Source of the DNA: Aquabacterium sp.
Lineage (GTDB): Bacteria > Pseudomonadota > Gammaproteobacteria > Burkholderiales > Burkholderiaceae_C
Direction of reading: 5' to 3'
Assembly (NCBI GenBank): GCA_017994835.1
Contig: JAGOKC010000012.1
Coordinates: 1-37,682 of the forward strand
Length of the DNA stretch: 37,682 bases
Under the pieces are notes generated by a model. That model was given only the letters and a program-made list of their open reading frames with translations. It was not told where the DNA came from and made no database searches. Within the stretch, counting starts at the first letter, position 1. Each line of letters begins with the position of its first letter. Below, piece after piece: positions 1 to 8,839 of the stretch. The position numbers and the translations under genes were made by a program.

Positions 1-611
1 GGCAGCTTGTGGGCCTGCCGGTAGATGCAGCGCGGATCGGGCACATAGCCCAGCGCGAAGTAATCTTCAACGGCCTGCGGATCAATCTGACGCTCGAAAC
101 CCGGATGCGCCGTGATGACCTTCAGCTCCGAGCCGAACACCAGCGTGCCATCGGGCAGCAAGGCGTAGTGCAGGGGTTTGACGCCCATGCGGTCGCGCGC
201 CATGAACAACGTCTGCTGTTTCTGGTCCCAGATGGCAAAGGCGAACATGCCGCGCAGGCGGTGCACGCACTCCGGCCCCCAGGCCATCCAGGCCTGCACG
301 ATGACCTCGGTGTCGCTGCGGGTGCGGAACACATGCCCCAACGCTTCGAGCTCGGTGCGCAAGGACTGGAAGTTGTAGATCTCGCCATTGAAGACGATGC
401 CGACTGTGCCATCAGCGTTGAACAGGGGCTGCTGGCCGGTGGCGAGGTCGATCACCGACAGGCGGCGGTGGCCCAGCATCAGCCCGGGCTCAAAGTACAG
501 GTCGGCCTCGTCCGGCCCACGGTGCGCCTGCACATCGTTGATGCGCTGCGCCAGCGCGGGGTCGAACGCGCGTCGCCCCTGGGTGTCAAAGAGCCCTGAA
601 ATGCCGCACAT
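1..611 (-). CDS. XrtA-associated asparagine synthase-like amidotransferase (N-terminal part, gene cut by window edge)
   Basis: The product begins MCGISGLFD, so Cys2 becomes the N-terminal nucleophile of a class II glutamine amidotransferase once Met is removed. Only the glutaminase domain (about 203 residues) is inside the window; the ATP-dependent synthetase domain lies beyond base 1. Visible family features are RGPDE, the FNGEIYNF-type loop and SDTEV. Asparagine-synthase homologues in exosortase A clusters (family TIGR03108) are thought to amidate a sugar acid or amino-sugar group of the exopolysaccharide rather than make free asparagine; that is family knowledge, not shown here. The ATG at 611 lies 4 bases downstream of the exosortase stop codon, so it belongs to the same operon. 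The start is fixed by the need for Cys at position 2. Confidence 0.9.
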   Translation of the reverse strand, partial: MCGISGLFDTQGRRAFDPALAQRINDVQAHRGPDEADLYFEPGLMLGHRRLSVIDLATGQQPLFNADGTVGIVFNGEIYNFQSLRTELEALGHVFRTRSDTEVIVQAWMAWGPECVHRLRGMFAFAIWDQKQQTLFMARDRMGVKPLHYALLPDGTLVFGSELKVITAHPGFERQIDPQAVEDYFALGYVPDPRCIYRQAHKL

Positions 612-614
612 GGT

Positions 615-2147
615 TCACTGTCGAGATTGGGTGGCGCGCAAAGCGGCCAGCAAGGCATCGCCCTGATCGCGCACGAAGTTGTGCAACACGGCATCGGCGC
701 TGTCGTGTGCGGTGGGGGTGTAGATCACCACCATCGCGCCATCATCGCCCTGCCCTTTGAATTTTTGCCAGGCCCCAAAAAGCTTGGCCTTGACCGGACT
801 GGCCGTGAATCGCCCATCGACCCAGAAAAATTGCCAGGCCACCAGGCGCTGCAAATCGGCATTCAAGACCGAGCCCTGGGCGCGCAACTCGGCACGCTGC
901 ACACTGAGGGCTTGCCCCATCAGTTCGGTCACGGCCGAACCGCTGGAAACCTGCGTCCAGGCATCGTCCTTGCTGCGCACCAGCACATTGGTGGAGCTGA
1001 CCAGCTTGCGCTCGTAGCTTTGCGCGCGGTAGTAGGCAATGTGCATGCCCACATGCTGCCCCGAGGGGCCACGCCACGCAACATGCGACATGCCATTGGC
1101 GGCTTCGTAAGCAGGCGTCCATTCAACCGGGGGTGACGTGCCCTGCCAGCCCGATTGCGCGACCAGGGGCTGCAAGCGCACCTCGCCTTGCTGCACCCGG
1201 CCCTGCAACTGCCAGTTCATGGCATGCGGCAAGGCCATCACCAGCAGGGCCAGCAACAGGCCCAGGCCCCAACGCGCGGGAGAGGCCGCAAGCGCGCTGC
1301 TCCCTTCAAATGGCGCAACGGGCTCAGACGGTTCGCGGTCTGCCCAGCGTGCACCGATCATGAACATGACCGTGATGACCACGCCAAAAAACACCCAGCC
1401 ATAGACCAGGTGGTCCACCCCTGTGGCCAAGGTGTTGCCTGACAGGTGCCCCAGCAGAACGATGAGGTAGGCGCGCAACCAATTGGCCAGCAGTGGCACC
1501 AGGATGGACACACCCACGAACAAGAGTCGTTTGCGCAAACTTTGGTAGTTGATGTAGGCAAACAGGCAACCCACCGTGAACGACGCCACCAGGTAGCGGA
1601 TGCCACTGCAGGCCTCCACCACCGACCAGCTTCCGCTGGGGATGATGAACTGCAAGCCTTCGCGATAGACGGGAATACCGCTCAGGCGCAGGGCCGCAAC
1701 CGTGAAATCGGCGGTCCATTCCATCAACTGCGGCAGCATGAAGTCCCCCGCCGGCACAGCCAGGAACAGATAAATGAGCGGGAACATCAGCACCCGCGCG
1801 ACCCGCCAGCCCAGCAAGGTGGGCACCGAGGCCACCATCAGCGCCATGAACGCAAACTGCGTGACCGCATTGACCGCCACCAGATCGCCCGCCAGCCACA
1901 GCAAGGCCGCACCCAGCATGCACAGCAACCCCAGCAAAGACGGGCGTGGGGTGAAGCGGTCCAATTGTGCCCGCTTGCGCCACATCAGCCACAAAGCAGC
2001 GGGTGCCACAACCAGGCCATGCGCGTAGGTGTCAGAGCGCCACCAGATGCTGGCCATCGCCGACGCGGTGGGCCAGTACAGCACCAGCACAGCAGCCCAC
2101 AGCGTCAAAAGCATCAACAAAGGTACGCGCCACGCTGGGGTTTTCAT
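615..2147 (-). CDS. xrtA: Exosortase A fused to an EpsI domain
   Basis: This is a 510-residue polytopic membrane protein. Residues 1-270 are the exosortase/archaeosortase fold with about eight hydrophobic segments. The three expected catalytic residues are visible: Cys180 in VVEACSGIRYL, Arg225 in NWLRAYLIV, and a His in GHLSG or VDHLVYGW (234 or 246). Residues from about 290 to the end form an EpsI-type periplasmic domain (DUF3485), a fusion typical of exosortase A. Exosortases are cysteine transpeptidase-like enzymes that process proteins carrying a C-terminal PEP-CTERM signal. The ATG at 2147 has AAGGAG 7 bases upstream and overlaps the stop of the upstream glycosyltransferase (ATGA), implying coupled translation. 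No PEP-CTERM substrate is encoded in the window. Confidence 0.93.
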   Translation of the reverse strand: MKTPAWRVPLLMLLTLWAAVLVLYWPTASAMASIWWRSDTYAHGLVVAPAALWLMWRKRAQLDRFTPRPSLLGLLCMLGAALLWLAGDLVAVNAVTQFAFMALMVASVPTLLGWRVARVLMFPLIYLFLAVPAGDFMLPQLMEWTADFTVAALRLSGIPVYREGLQFIIPSGSWSVVEACSGIRYLVASFTVGCLFAYINYQSLRKRLLFVGVSILVPLLANWLRAYLIVLLGHLSGNTLATGVDHLVYGWVFFGVVITVMFMIGARWADREPSEPVAPFEGSSALAASPARWGLGLLLALLVMALPHAMNWQLQGRVQQGEVRLQPLVAQSGWQGTSPPVEWTPAYEAANGMSHVAWRGPSGQHVGMHIAYYRAQSYERKLVSSTNVLVRSKDDAWTQVSSGSAVTELMGQALSVQRAELRAQGSVLNADLQRLVAWQFFWVDGRFTASPVKAKLFGAWQKFKGQGDDGAMVVIYTPTAHDSADAVLHNFVRDQGDALLAALRATQSRQ

Positions 2148-3376
2148 GCACGGTCTCCTTGCGCGCCAGGACTGGACGGGGTCAACCAGGTGTCCAGCGC
2201 AGAGAGATGCGCCTCCCAGCTGAAGTGCTGAACCACATACTGCCGGGCAGCCTGACCCAACTCGGCGGTTTTTTCAGGCGAGAGCAAAAGCAAGTCGAGT
2301 GCCTGCACAAACTCCGGCGCAGTGGCCGCGCGCACCACACCGAACTCGAACCCCGCACCAATGGCATCGGCACACGAAGGCACCGTGACCACAGGTTTGC
2401 CCATGGCCATGGCTTCGAGAATCTTGTTCTGAATGCCGCGCGCCACGCGCAACGGAGCCACCACGGCGGCCGCATGCTGCAGATAGCCCCGCACATCCGG
2501 CACCGTGCCGGTGACCACCACCTGCGGGCCAGCCAAGGCTTTGACCTGGGGTGTGGGGTTGCGGCCCACGATGTAGAAACGCAGTTGGGGCCAGCGTTGC
2601 AGCAACTCGGGCAGCATCTGCTCGACAAACCAGCACACGCCGTCCACATTGGGCCAATAGTCCATGGCCCCGGTGAACACCACCGCCATTTCATCGGCTG
2701 CAAAGGGCGACGGCACCACGCTGGCCAACTGGGGGCTGAAATACTCGGCGTTGACCCCGTTGCTGATGGATTGCACGCGATCGGCCACCTCGGGTACCAG
2801 CGACTGGAACAAGGCGGTTTCGTTCGGCGTCACGAAAAACGACTGCCTGGCCTGACTGGCCACCTTGCGCTCGAAATCCAGCAGACGCGCCCCTTCGCGG
2901 CGATACAGCCACGACATGGGCCAGCGGTGCTCAGGGGCGAACTGCGCCCACTTGACCGAGTCCACATCCACAAAATCCACCAGCATGGGCACCTTGGGCA
3001 GCAAGGGCGTGGCGTACTGCGCCATCACGCCCGAAAAAACCACCGTCGCGTCAATCTGGTGTTCAGCGTGAACCTGACGCACCCAGCGGTGCATACCGGC
3101 ATGGCGGTAATAGGTTTCAGACAAGGACCGACCCGTCAACAGGCCGCGCGCGCTCAGCATCTTGGTGCTGCGCGGGTTCAATTTTTCAATGTACAGATCG
3201 GGACACAGCGCCTGGAGAGCGGGCACCTGGGGGGTGTCCTCCGGATCGTCGATGAACGTGCCCAGAAACACCCGATGCTGTCGCTGCAGATGACGCAGCA
3301 AATGGTACGAGCGCACCTTGTCGCCTTTGTTGGGCGGGTACGGCATGCGATGCACCAGGTACAGGATGTTCGCCAT
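2144..3376 (-). CDS. XrtA-associated family 4 glycosyltransferase (TIGR03087-like)
   Basis: This 410-residue GT-B fold glycosyltransferase probably adds a sugar to the lipid-linked exopolysaccharide repeat unit on the cytoplasmic side. The N-terminus MANILYLVHRMPYPPNKGDK is characteristic of the PEP-CTERM/exosortase-associated glycosyltransferase family. The C-terminal half has the GT4 nucleotide-sugar signature: ARGIQNKILEAMAMGKP, with paired Glu residues, followed by VVTVPSC. An upstream in-frame codon would add 17 residues (to 3427) that overlap the FemAB gene, so I chose the ATG at 3376, one base past the FemAB stop. The 3' end overlaps xrtA by 4 bases. Donor and acceptor sugars cannot be read from sequence. 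Confidence 0.9.
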   Translation of the reverse strand: MANILYLVHRMPYPPNKGDKVRSYHLLRHLQRQHRVFLGTFIDDPEDTPQVPALQALCPDLYIEKLNPRSTKMLSARGLLTGRSLSETYYRHAGMHRWVRQVHAEHQIDATVVFSGVMAQYATPLLPKVPMLVDFVDVDSVKWAQFAPEHRWPMSWLYRREGARLLDFERKVASQARQSFFVTPNETALFQSLVPEVADRVQSISNGVNAEYFSPQLASVVPSPFAADEMAVVFTGAMDYWPNVDGVCWFVEQMLPELLQRWPQLRFYIVGRNPTPQVKALAGPQVVVTGTVPDVRGYLQHAAAVVAPLRVARGIQNKILEAMAMGKPVVTVPSCADAIGAGFEFGVVRAATAPEFVQALDLLLLSPEKTAELGQAARQYVVQHFSWEAHLSALDTWLTPSSPGAQGDRA

Positions 3377-3377
3377 G

Positions 3378-4433
3378 TCAGCCCAGATTGCGCACGATGA
3401 ACGGGCCCAACCAGTTGGCCAGACCAATGGGCATGCGCCGCCAGGTCTCGATCAGGAGCTTGTACTTGGCGTTGGACGGGTTGTTCTGCGGGATGGCGTC
3501 GCGCTTGTAGAGGCGGTATTCGTAGCACAAGGGGGTGGGCTCGAAACCCCAGTTCTTCTTGAAGGCATACGGGCCGGTGCCCTGCTTGCTGCGCCCATAG
3601 TCGAACACCTTCAGGCCACGCTCACAGGCCCGGCGCATCAGCTCCCAGTACTTGAAGTCGTTGGCAGCCAGGTCGCGCGCGGCCAGATCATCGCCCGCGT
3701 AGTAAGGCAACGCCTCGTCGCGGAAATAAAAGGTCAATACGCTGCTGAGCGGTTTGCCCTCGGCGCTACAGACCGTCAACACCTCGCAGTCGGGCCCGAA
3801 CACGTCCATCAAACGCTGGAAGTAGCGTTTGGACAGGGCGGGTGTGCCGTGGCGGTGCACGTTGTCGGCATACAGGGCGAAGAACCGGTCCACGGTAGGG
3901 TCGATCTGTGCGGTCAGGCCGTTTTTGATGCCCTTGCGCACCATCGCGCGTTGTTTGCGCGGAATGGCCTGCATGTTGGCGTCTTCCGTCGGCAAAATCT
4001 CTTTGCGGAAGGTCACATACAGGTCTTGCGTTGGCCATTCCGGATGACGACCAGACTGCAGGTAGCGCATCTCCAGGTGGTCCACATCCAGGCTTTGCGC
4101 CAGGCGCATGGCCTCGGCCTCCAGCGCCTCGGCAGCCTCTTCAGACTGAGCCGCGACACCACCGTACACAGCGAAGGGCAGACTGGTCAGGGCATTGCCG
4201 AACAAGCGGCTTTTGACCTGCGCCAACGGCAACACGCCTTCAATGACATCGCCGCGGTGGGCGTACAGAAAATGTGTCGGGTGGCGAAACACCTCGACCA
4301 TGATCTGCTGCCACCCCGCGCGGTGAAAGAACGTGGCCTTGGGATGACTGAACACGAACGCATCCCAACGCTGCACCCATTCGGCTTGTCGTGCATCGAG
4401 GCGCGACACCTGCAAGCGCTTCACCTCAGACAC
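3378..4433 (-). CDS. FemAB family XrtA/PEP-CTERM-associated protein
   Basis: This 351-residue soluble protein resembles the FemAB/GNAT-like peptidyl-acyl transferase superfamily, in the version found in exosortase A clusters (TIGR03019). The visible hallmarks are the N-terminal WVQRWDAFVFSHPKATFFH stretch, a central basic segment around IPRKQRAMVRKGIKNG, and the C-terminal FDYGRSKQGTGPYAFKKNW block, the acyl-transferase core signature of this family. By analogy it may transfer an amino acid or acyl group onto the polysaccharide or its carrier; the true substrate is unknown. The start is a GTG that overlaps the end of the upstream deacetylase by 8 bases, with a GGGG tract as a likely ribosome site. 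A GTG three codons later is an alternative start. Confidence 0.87.
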   Translation of the reverse strand: MSEVKRLQVSRLDARQAEWVQRWDAFVFSHPKATFFHRAGWQQIMVEVFRHPTHFLYAHRGDVIEGVLPLAQVKSRLFGNALTSLPFAVYGGVAAQSEEAAEALEAEAMRLAQSLDVDHLEMRYLQSGRHPEWPTQDLYVTFRKEILPTEDANMQAIPRKQRAMVRKGIKNGLTAQIDPTVDRFFALYADNVHRHGTPALSKRYFQRLMDVFGPDCEVLTVCSAEGKPLSSVLTFYFRDEALPYYAGDDLAARDLAANDFKYWELMRRACERGLKVFDYGRSKQGTGPYAFKKNWGFEPTPLCYEYRLYKRDAIPQNNPSNAKYKLLIETWRRMPIGLANWLGPFIVRNLG

Positions 4434-5295
4434 TGCGTACCCCGCTGTGAGCTTGCTTCAGAAAAATGTGGTCCATGCGTCCCCATTGAAAGTCTTGCAA
4501 CAGACGCTTCAGCCGTTGCTCCATGCGCGAGATGTTGACGTAATGGCGGAACCGGGTGCGTGCATCAATGCCATCTACACGCGGTTGCGCTGCGTCGATT
4601 TCCCACGGGTGGAAATAGAAGATGGCGGGTTGCTGGTCGTTCTGATTGACCTGACGCAGCATCCAGCGCGACAGCGCATACGGGAACAGGCGGAAATAGC
4701 CGCCTCCGCTGGACGGCAGGTTGCGGTTGAACATGCGCAAAGTGGTGGGTGGCACCTCGATCAGATCTTCACGAATGCGGTGTGCGAAGCGGGGTGCGTC
4801 AGGCATGCCGTAGTGGTCGTGCTGGATTGGGTAGATGCTGGAGCTGTAGCGATAGCCCTCGTGCTGCAGCACATCGAGCGCCCACAAATTACCCTGCCCG
4901 ATCGAAAAACTGGGGGCCCGATAGCCCGTGACCGCCGCCCCGGAGAGGTCTTCCAGCAGGTGTTTGGCTGCACGGATGTCTTGCGCAAAATCCTCAGGAG
5001 TCAGATCGCTGACACGCTCATGACCGTAGCCGTGGCTGGCGACTTCGTGGCCCGCTTCGGCAATGCGGCGCACCAGATGCGGATAGCGCTGCGCGATCCA
5101 GCCCAGCGTGAAGAACGTCGCGTGGGTGTTCTGCTCGGCCAGCATGTCGAGGATGCGCCCCACATTGCGTTCGACCCGGCATTCACGCTTGTCCCACTCG
5201 GAGCGCCGGATGTAGGGCGCAAAAGCGGACACCTGGAAGTAGTCTTCCACGTCGATGGTGAGCGCATTGATGAGGGGCGTGGCCGACGTGCTCAA
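4426..5295 (-). CDS. XrtA-system polysaccharide deacetylase
   Basis: This 289-residue carbohydrate esterase family 4 (NodB homology) enzyme should remove N-acetyl groups from the exopolysaccharide or an intermediate. The catalytic elements are in order: Asp pair in LTIDVEDYF (residues 12-20), the metal-binding His pair in SHGYGH (His88 and His92), RAPSFS (126-131), and YFHPWEID near the C-terminus. The C-terminal region matches the DUF3473 extension of the exosortase-linked family (TIGR03006). No signal peptide is visible, so it may act in the cytoplasm or stay attached to partners. The start is a TTG overlapping the ATPase stop (TTGA), preceded by AGGGGG; no better in-frame ATG exists before the first conserved motif. 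Confidence 0.93.
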   Translation of the reverse strand: MSTSATPLINALTIDVEDYFQVSAFAPYIRRSEWDKRECRVERNVGRILDMLAEQNTHATFFTLGWIAQRYPHLVRRIAEAGHEVASHGYGHERVSDLTPEDFAQDIRAAKHLLEDLSGAAVTGYRAPSFSIGQGNLWALDVLQHEGYRYSSSIYPIQHDHYGMPDAPRFAHRIREDLIEVPPTTLRMFNRNLPSSGGGYFRLFPYALSRWMLRQVNQNDQQPAIFYFHPWEIDAAQPRVDGIDARTRFRHYVNISRMEQRLKRLLQDFQWGRMDHIFLKQAHSGVRSV

Positions 5296-6374
5296 GCGTG
5301 CCCCCTGCCCGCAGCCAGTTTTTGAAGTGCCGAGAGAATTTCAATGCTCAAACGCTCCTGACGCAGCACACTGCGCTCGATGCGCAGCAAATGCGCACTG
5401 AGCTGGCCAGCCGTCAGGCGCGAGAGCTGCTCTTCCAGATCCCGCAACTGGCTGGTGTCCAGCTCAATATCGAGTTCGGCATGCGTGCCTTCCGACCCGC
5501 GCAGCGCACCTGGCGCAGCCTGCAACACCGCCGCGCCGGAAACCTGTTCAAGCGGCGGTGCAGTGAGTTCTTCGCGGATCTCGCCAAGCACTTCATTGAG
5601 CACCGGCACAGTGAAATGCGTGACCTCTGACAAGAAACCGTGCAACATCAAACGGTCGCACAAGGCATTGATGCGACGCGGAATGCCGCCGGTTTGCTCA
5701 AAAATGACGGCAAACACCTCGGCATCGAAGGTGGGTTTGTCGATGGCCCCGGCACAGCGCAAGCGGTGTTCGATATAGCCCTGCGTTTCCTCGGCGTTCA
5801 TTGGCCCCAGGTGGCAACTGGCCGTCACGCGCTGGCGCAACTGCAGCATGTCGGGGCTTTGCAGGATGTTGCGGAACTCGGGCTGGCCAATCAGGAAGGT
5901 TTGCAGCAAAGCCTGCTTGCCATGCTGAAAATTGGACAGCATGCGCAGCTCTTCAACAGCCTGCGGGCGCAGGTTCTGGGCCTCATCAACGATGAGCAGG
6001 CAGCGTTTGCCCTGGGTCAGTTGCGTGATGAAGAACGCTTCGAGCGCCATCAGCAACTCGGCCTTGGAGGCATCGCGCACCTGCACGCCGAAGGCTGCGC
6101 CCACCAGGCGCAAGGTGTCTTCGGCCCCCAGCTGGGTGCTGACCAGTTGTGCCGCCACCATGGTGTGAGGGTCGATGCTGTCAAGCAAACCGCGCACGAT
6201 GGTGGTTTTACCGGCACCCACTTCGCCGGTGATGACGATGAAGCCCTCGGCTCGCATCACCCCATATTCAAGATAAGCGCGGGCGCGGCGGTGAGGTTTG
6301 CTGCCGAAGTAAAAATTGGGATCGGGGTTGAGCTGAAATGGCTTGCTGCTCAACCCGTAATAGGCTTCATACAT
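5292..6374 (-). CDS. XrtA/PEP-CTERM-associated ATPase, ExeA/GspA-like
   Basis: This 360-residue AAA-type ATPase resembles ExeA/GspA secretion ATPases and matches the family found in exosortase A clusters (TIGR03015). It begins MYEAYYGLSSKPFQL, a signature of this group. Walker A is GEVGAGKTT (residues 50-58), Walker B is LLIVDEAQ (126-133), and a sensor/arginine region follows around GGIPRRINALCDR. The C-terminal 100 residues contain predicted helices rich in Leu, Glu and Gln and no membrane anchor. It probably powers or organises polymer export or envelope assembly, but its substrate is unknown. The ATG at 6374 is 3 bases after the upstream barrel gene's stop, and its own stop overlaps the deacetylase start, consistent with one operon. 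Confidence 0.92.
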   Translation of the reverse strand: MYEAYYGLSSKPFQLNPDPNFYFGSKPHRRARAYLEYGVMRAEGFIVITGEVGAGKTTIVRGLLDSIDPHTMVAAQLVSTQLGAEDTLRLVGAAFGVQVRDASKAELLMALEAFFITQLTQGKRCLLIVDEAQNLRPQAVEELRMLSNFQHGKQALLQTFLIGQPEFRNILQSPDMLQLRQRVTASCHLGPMNAEETQGYIEHRLRCAGAIDKPTFDAEVFAVIFEQTGGIPRRINALCDRLMLHGFLSEVTHFTVPVLNEVLGEIREELTAPPLEQVSGAAVLQAAPGALRGSEGTHAELDIELDTSQLRDLEEQLSRLTAGQLSAHLLRIERSVLRQERLSIEILSALQKLAAGRGHA

Positions 6375-6377
6375 GGG

Positions 6378-7883
6378 TCAGAAACGGTGAAGGATGTTGC
6401 CGACCAGTGCGTTCTCTGAGTACGGATTCAGCCCACTGTTGGAGTGGATGCGACGCACTTGCAGATTGCCTGCGGTGCGACGCGCCAACTGGGTGCTGAT
6501 GCCCATGGACAGGGTGTACTGCGAGTTGCGTTGACTGTCCAGATCACCCCGACTGCGTTGCAGCGAATACGAGGCGTTGGCGGAGGTCACCGGCGTCAGG
6601 CGGTGGGCGTACAGAAAACTCAAGGTTTCGTTATGGACCTGCGAGGTGGCATCAAAGTCGTCACCCAGGGTCAGGTTGTTGAGCAAGCTGCGGCTGTGAC
6701 CACGCGCGTAAGTCACGGTGAAGGTGCCTCGGCGTGCGGTCATCAGCACCGACAACTGCTGCTGACGCTGCAAGGTGGCTTGCGACACCAGGAAGGACTG
6801 GCTGACCATCAACTCACCAGGCAGACCACGACTTTGCAGCTCGGCCTGCACCAGTTGAGCCCGCTTGACGGGGTCAGGCTCGAGCGTGGCAAAGAGCGCA
6901 TCAAGCAGGTCGTACAAGGTGCCCAGCGAGGCGTTGACATTGGCGTTCGGTGATGTGGACACATTGCGCACGTCGGACAGGCGCACCACCGTGCGCGCTG
7001 CGCGATGCTCGAACGACAGGTTGTGCCCGGTGCCGAAATAACGGTCGTTCACACCTGCGGACAAGGTGGTGCGATCAGACGGACGCCAGGTCACGTCCAC
7101 GCCATGGTTTGAATAGCTCCGGGTGTCGAGCGAGAGCAGGTCGTTGGACTCGCGCCCGAAGGTCAGGCCCGTGATCCACTGCGGTGACCAGGCATACGAA
7201 AAGCGCCCGCTCAGGTTGCTGGACTCGGTATCGCGACCGCGGTCGTAATCAACCTTCTGGTGATCGGCCTGCAAAGACCAGCCGGCCGAGCCAACCTGCC
7301 GCGAGAGCCGCCCGGACCAGCCCTGGGTCGCAGAGTCGCTGCGCGACAGGGTCTTGCTCTGGGTGCCCTGCAAGTTGTAGCGGGCTTCGTAGTTCACGTC
7401 GTAGGGGAACTGCCCGCGCACATAAGGCGAGACACGGTAGGTTGCCGTCTGGGACTGGTTGGCGTTGGTGCCGGGCGAGCCCGCCACGGGACCAAACGCC
7501 GAGACGAGTTGCTGTGACACGGTGCCAGAGACATCAACGAACGCCCAGTTGTCGATGGCGTTGATTTGGGCACTGGTGTTGAGGCGATGCTGGATATCAT
7601 CGCCACCCGTGTCATTCGCACGGTACAGACCGCTGAGGTTGTAGTCAAAGAACCCTTTGACCCGCGCTTGATTCACGACCGCACGCACACCGGGTTTGAT
7701 CTCGATCGTCAACTCGCGCCGAGCCGCACTGGCTTGCAGGCGGGCGTTGTCGGTCAGGGTGCCGCCAACGCCCAGGCGTGGTTCGACCCAGACTGAGGGT
7801 TGCAGCGCATCGGCCGACTGCGCCCAGATCGGGCTCAGTGCGGTGATCGCCGCAGCACAACACCAGCGTGGCCAGGGATTCAT
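6378..7883 (-). CDS. XrtA-associated outer-membrane beta-barrel protein (TIGR03016-like)
   Basis: The product is 501 residues and has a signal peptide (MNPWPRWCCAAAITALSPIW followed by a likely cleavage near AQSADA). The remainder alternates polar and hydrophobic residues, is rich in Asn, Ser, Thr, Arg and Gln, and ends in phenylalanine (GNILHRF), the usual outer-membrane insertion signal. It matches the uncharacterised outer-membrane family of PEP-CTERM exopolysaccharide clusters, where it is thought to help move the polymer across the outer membrane. A longer reading frame reaches 8009, but those residues overlap the kinase gene. The ATG at 7883 overlaps the kinase stop by 4 bases and gives a clean signal peptide, so I chose it. 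Confidence 0.88.
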   Translation of the reverse strand: MNPWPRWCCAAAITALSPIWAQSADALQPSVWVEPRLGVGGTLTDNARLQASAARRELTIEIKPGVRAVVNQARVKGFFDYNLSGLYRANDTGGDDIQHRLNTSAQINAIDNWAFVDVSGTVSQQLVSAFGPVAGSPGTNANQSQTATYRVSPYVRGQFPYDVNYEARYNLQGTQSKTLSRSDSATQGWSGRLSRQVGSAGWSLQADHQKVDYDRGRDTESSNLSGRFSYAWSPQWITGLTFGRESNDLLSLDTRSYSNHGVDVTWRPSDRTTLSAGVNDRYFGTGHNLSFEHRAARTVVRLSDVRNVSTSPNANVNASLGTLYDLLDALFATLEPDPVKRAQLVQAELQSRGLPGELMVSQSFLVSQATLQRQQQLSVLMTARRGTFTVTYARGHSRSLLNNLTLGDDFDATSQVHNETLSFLYAHRLTPVTSANASYSLQRSRGDLDSQRNSQYTLSMGISTQLARRTAGNLQVRRIHSNSGLNPYSENALVGNILHRF

Positions 7884-8833
7884 GATTGCACCTCGGCTTC
7901 GGTCTTGGCCTCGCGCTGCCCGTATCCATAGCCATAGCCGTAGCCATAACCATAGGCGTCTTGCCCAGCACCGCGCGCCTGATTGAGCACCATCAACTTG
8001 ACAGGACAAGATTCGATGGTGGAGAGCGCATGCTTGACCTGCGATTGCAGGGTTTTTTCAGCCTGCACGACCATGACGATCTGCCCCATGTGGGCGGCCA
8101 GCACGCGTGATTCGGTGGTCAACAGCAGCGGCGGGGAATCGAAAATGATGATGCGGTCGCTGTAGCGTTTGCCCATGTCATCGACCAGATCGGTCATGGC
8201 AGCGCTGGCCAGCAATTCGGTGGCCTGTGCGCGGGGCGAACCACTGGGCAACAGTGTGAGGTTTTCGATGTTGGTGCGCAGCAGCACCTGGGACATCTCG
8301 AGCTTGTCATCAACCAGCATGTCCAACAGACCCGGTCCAGGAGGCAAACCCAGCACCTTCATGATGGAGGGCCGCGCCACGTCGGCGTCCACCAGCATCA
8401 CGGTGTGGTCCATTTCCATGGCCATGCTCAAGGCCAGGTTGACGGCGGTGAAGCTCTTGCCCTCGCCGGGCATGGAACTGGTGACCATGATCAGGTTGCC
8501 ACTGCGAACCACCGATGCGCCCTTGCCTGTGGCGTTGTCGATCAAAGGGCGTTTGATGACCCGGAACTGATCGGCCACCATCGAGCGTGGGGCGGTGGGC
8601 GTGACGAAACCTGCCGCCGTGAGGCGCTCGAAATCGAGGTTGACGAACCTGCTGCCCACCGGGGTGGAAACGGCCGGTCGGCGTGGTGCCACAGGCGGTT
8701 CGACCGAGGTCACGGAGGCGACGGGTGCGACAGGTGCGACAGACGGCGCAGCAGTGGATGCTGCGGGCATCTGGGCACCAGCCTGTCGAAGTTGTTCGAG
8801 CCTTTGGGCTGCTTTTTCAATGGAATTGGACAT
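7880..8833 (-). CDS. XrtA-associated BY-type tyrosine autokinase (cytoplasmic type)
   Basis: This 317-residue bacterial tyrosine kinase resembles the CpsD/Wze ATPase domain. Walker A is SSMPGEGKS (residues 119-127), Walker A' is VMLVDAD (145-151), and Walker B is IIIFDSPP. The N-terminal 60 residues are Ala/Pro/Val-rich and low-complexity. The C-terminal tail has six consecutive Tyr-Gly pairs, the likely autophosphorylation cluster. The Wzz-like partner is the separate upstream gene, so this is a two-component version of the Wzc type, which normally controls polymer length and export by cycles of tyrosine phosphorylation. The ATG at 8833 is preferred over an in-frame TTG two codons earlier. 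The stop overlaps the barrel gene start. The phosphatase at 11282 is the probable opposing enzyme. Confidence 0.93.
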   Translation of the reverse strand: MSNSIEKAAQRLEQLRQAGAQMPAASTAAPSVAPVAPVASVTSVEPPVAPRRPAVSTPVGSRFVNLDFERLTAAGFVTPTAPRSMVADQFRVIKRPLIDNATGKGASVVRSGNLIMVTSSMPGEGKSFTAVNLALSMAMEMDHTVMLVDADVARPSIMKVLGLPPGPGLLDMLVDDKLEMSQVLLRTNIENLTLLPSGSPRAQATELLASAAMTDLVDDMGKRYSDRIIIFDSPPLLLTTESRVLAAHMGQIVMVVQAEKTLQSQVKHALSTIESCPVKLMVLNQARGAGQDAYGYGYGYGYGYGQREAKTEAEVQS

Positions 8834-8839
8834 GGTCAA

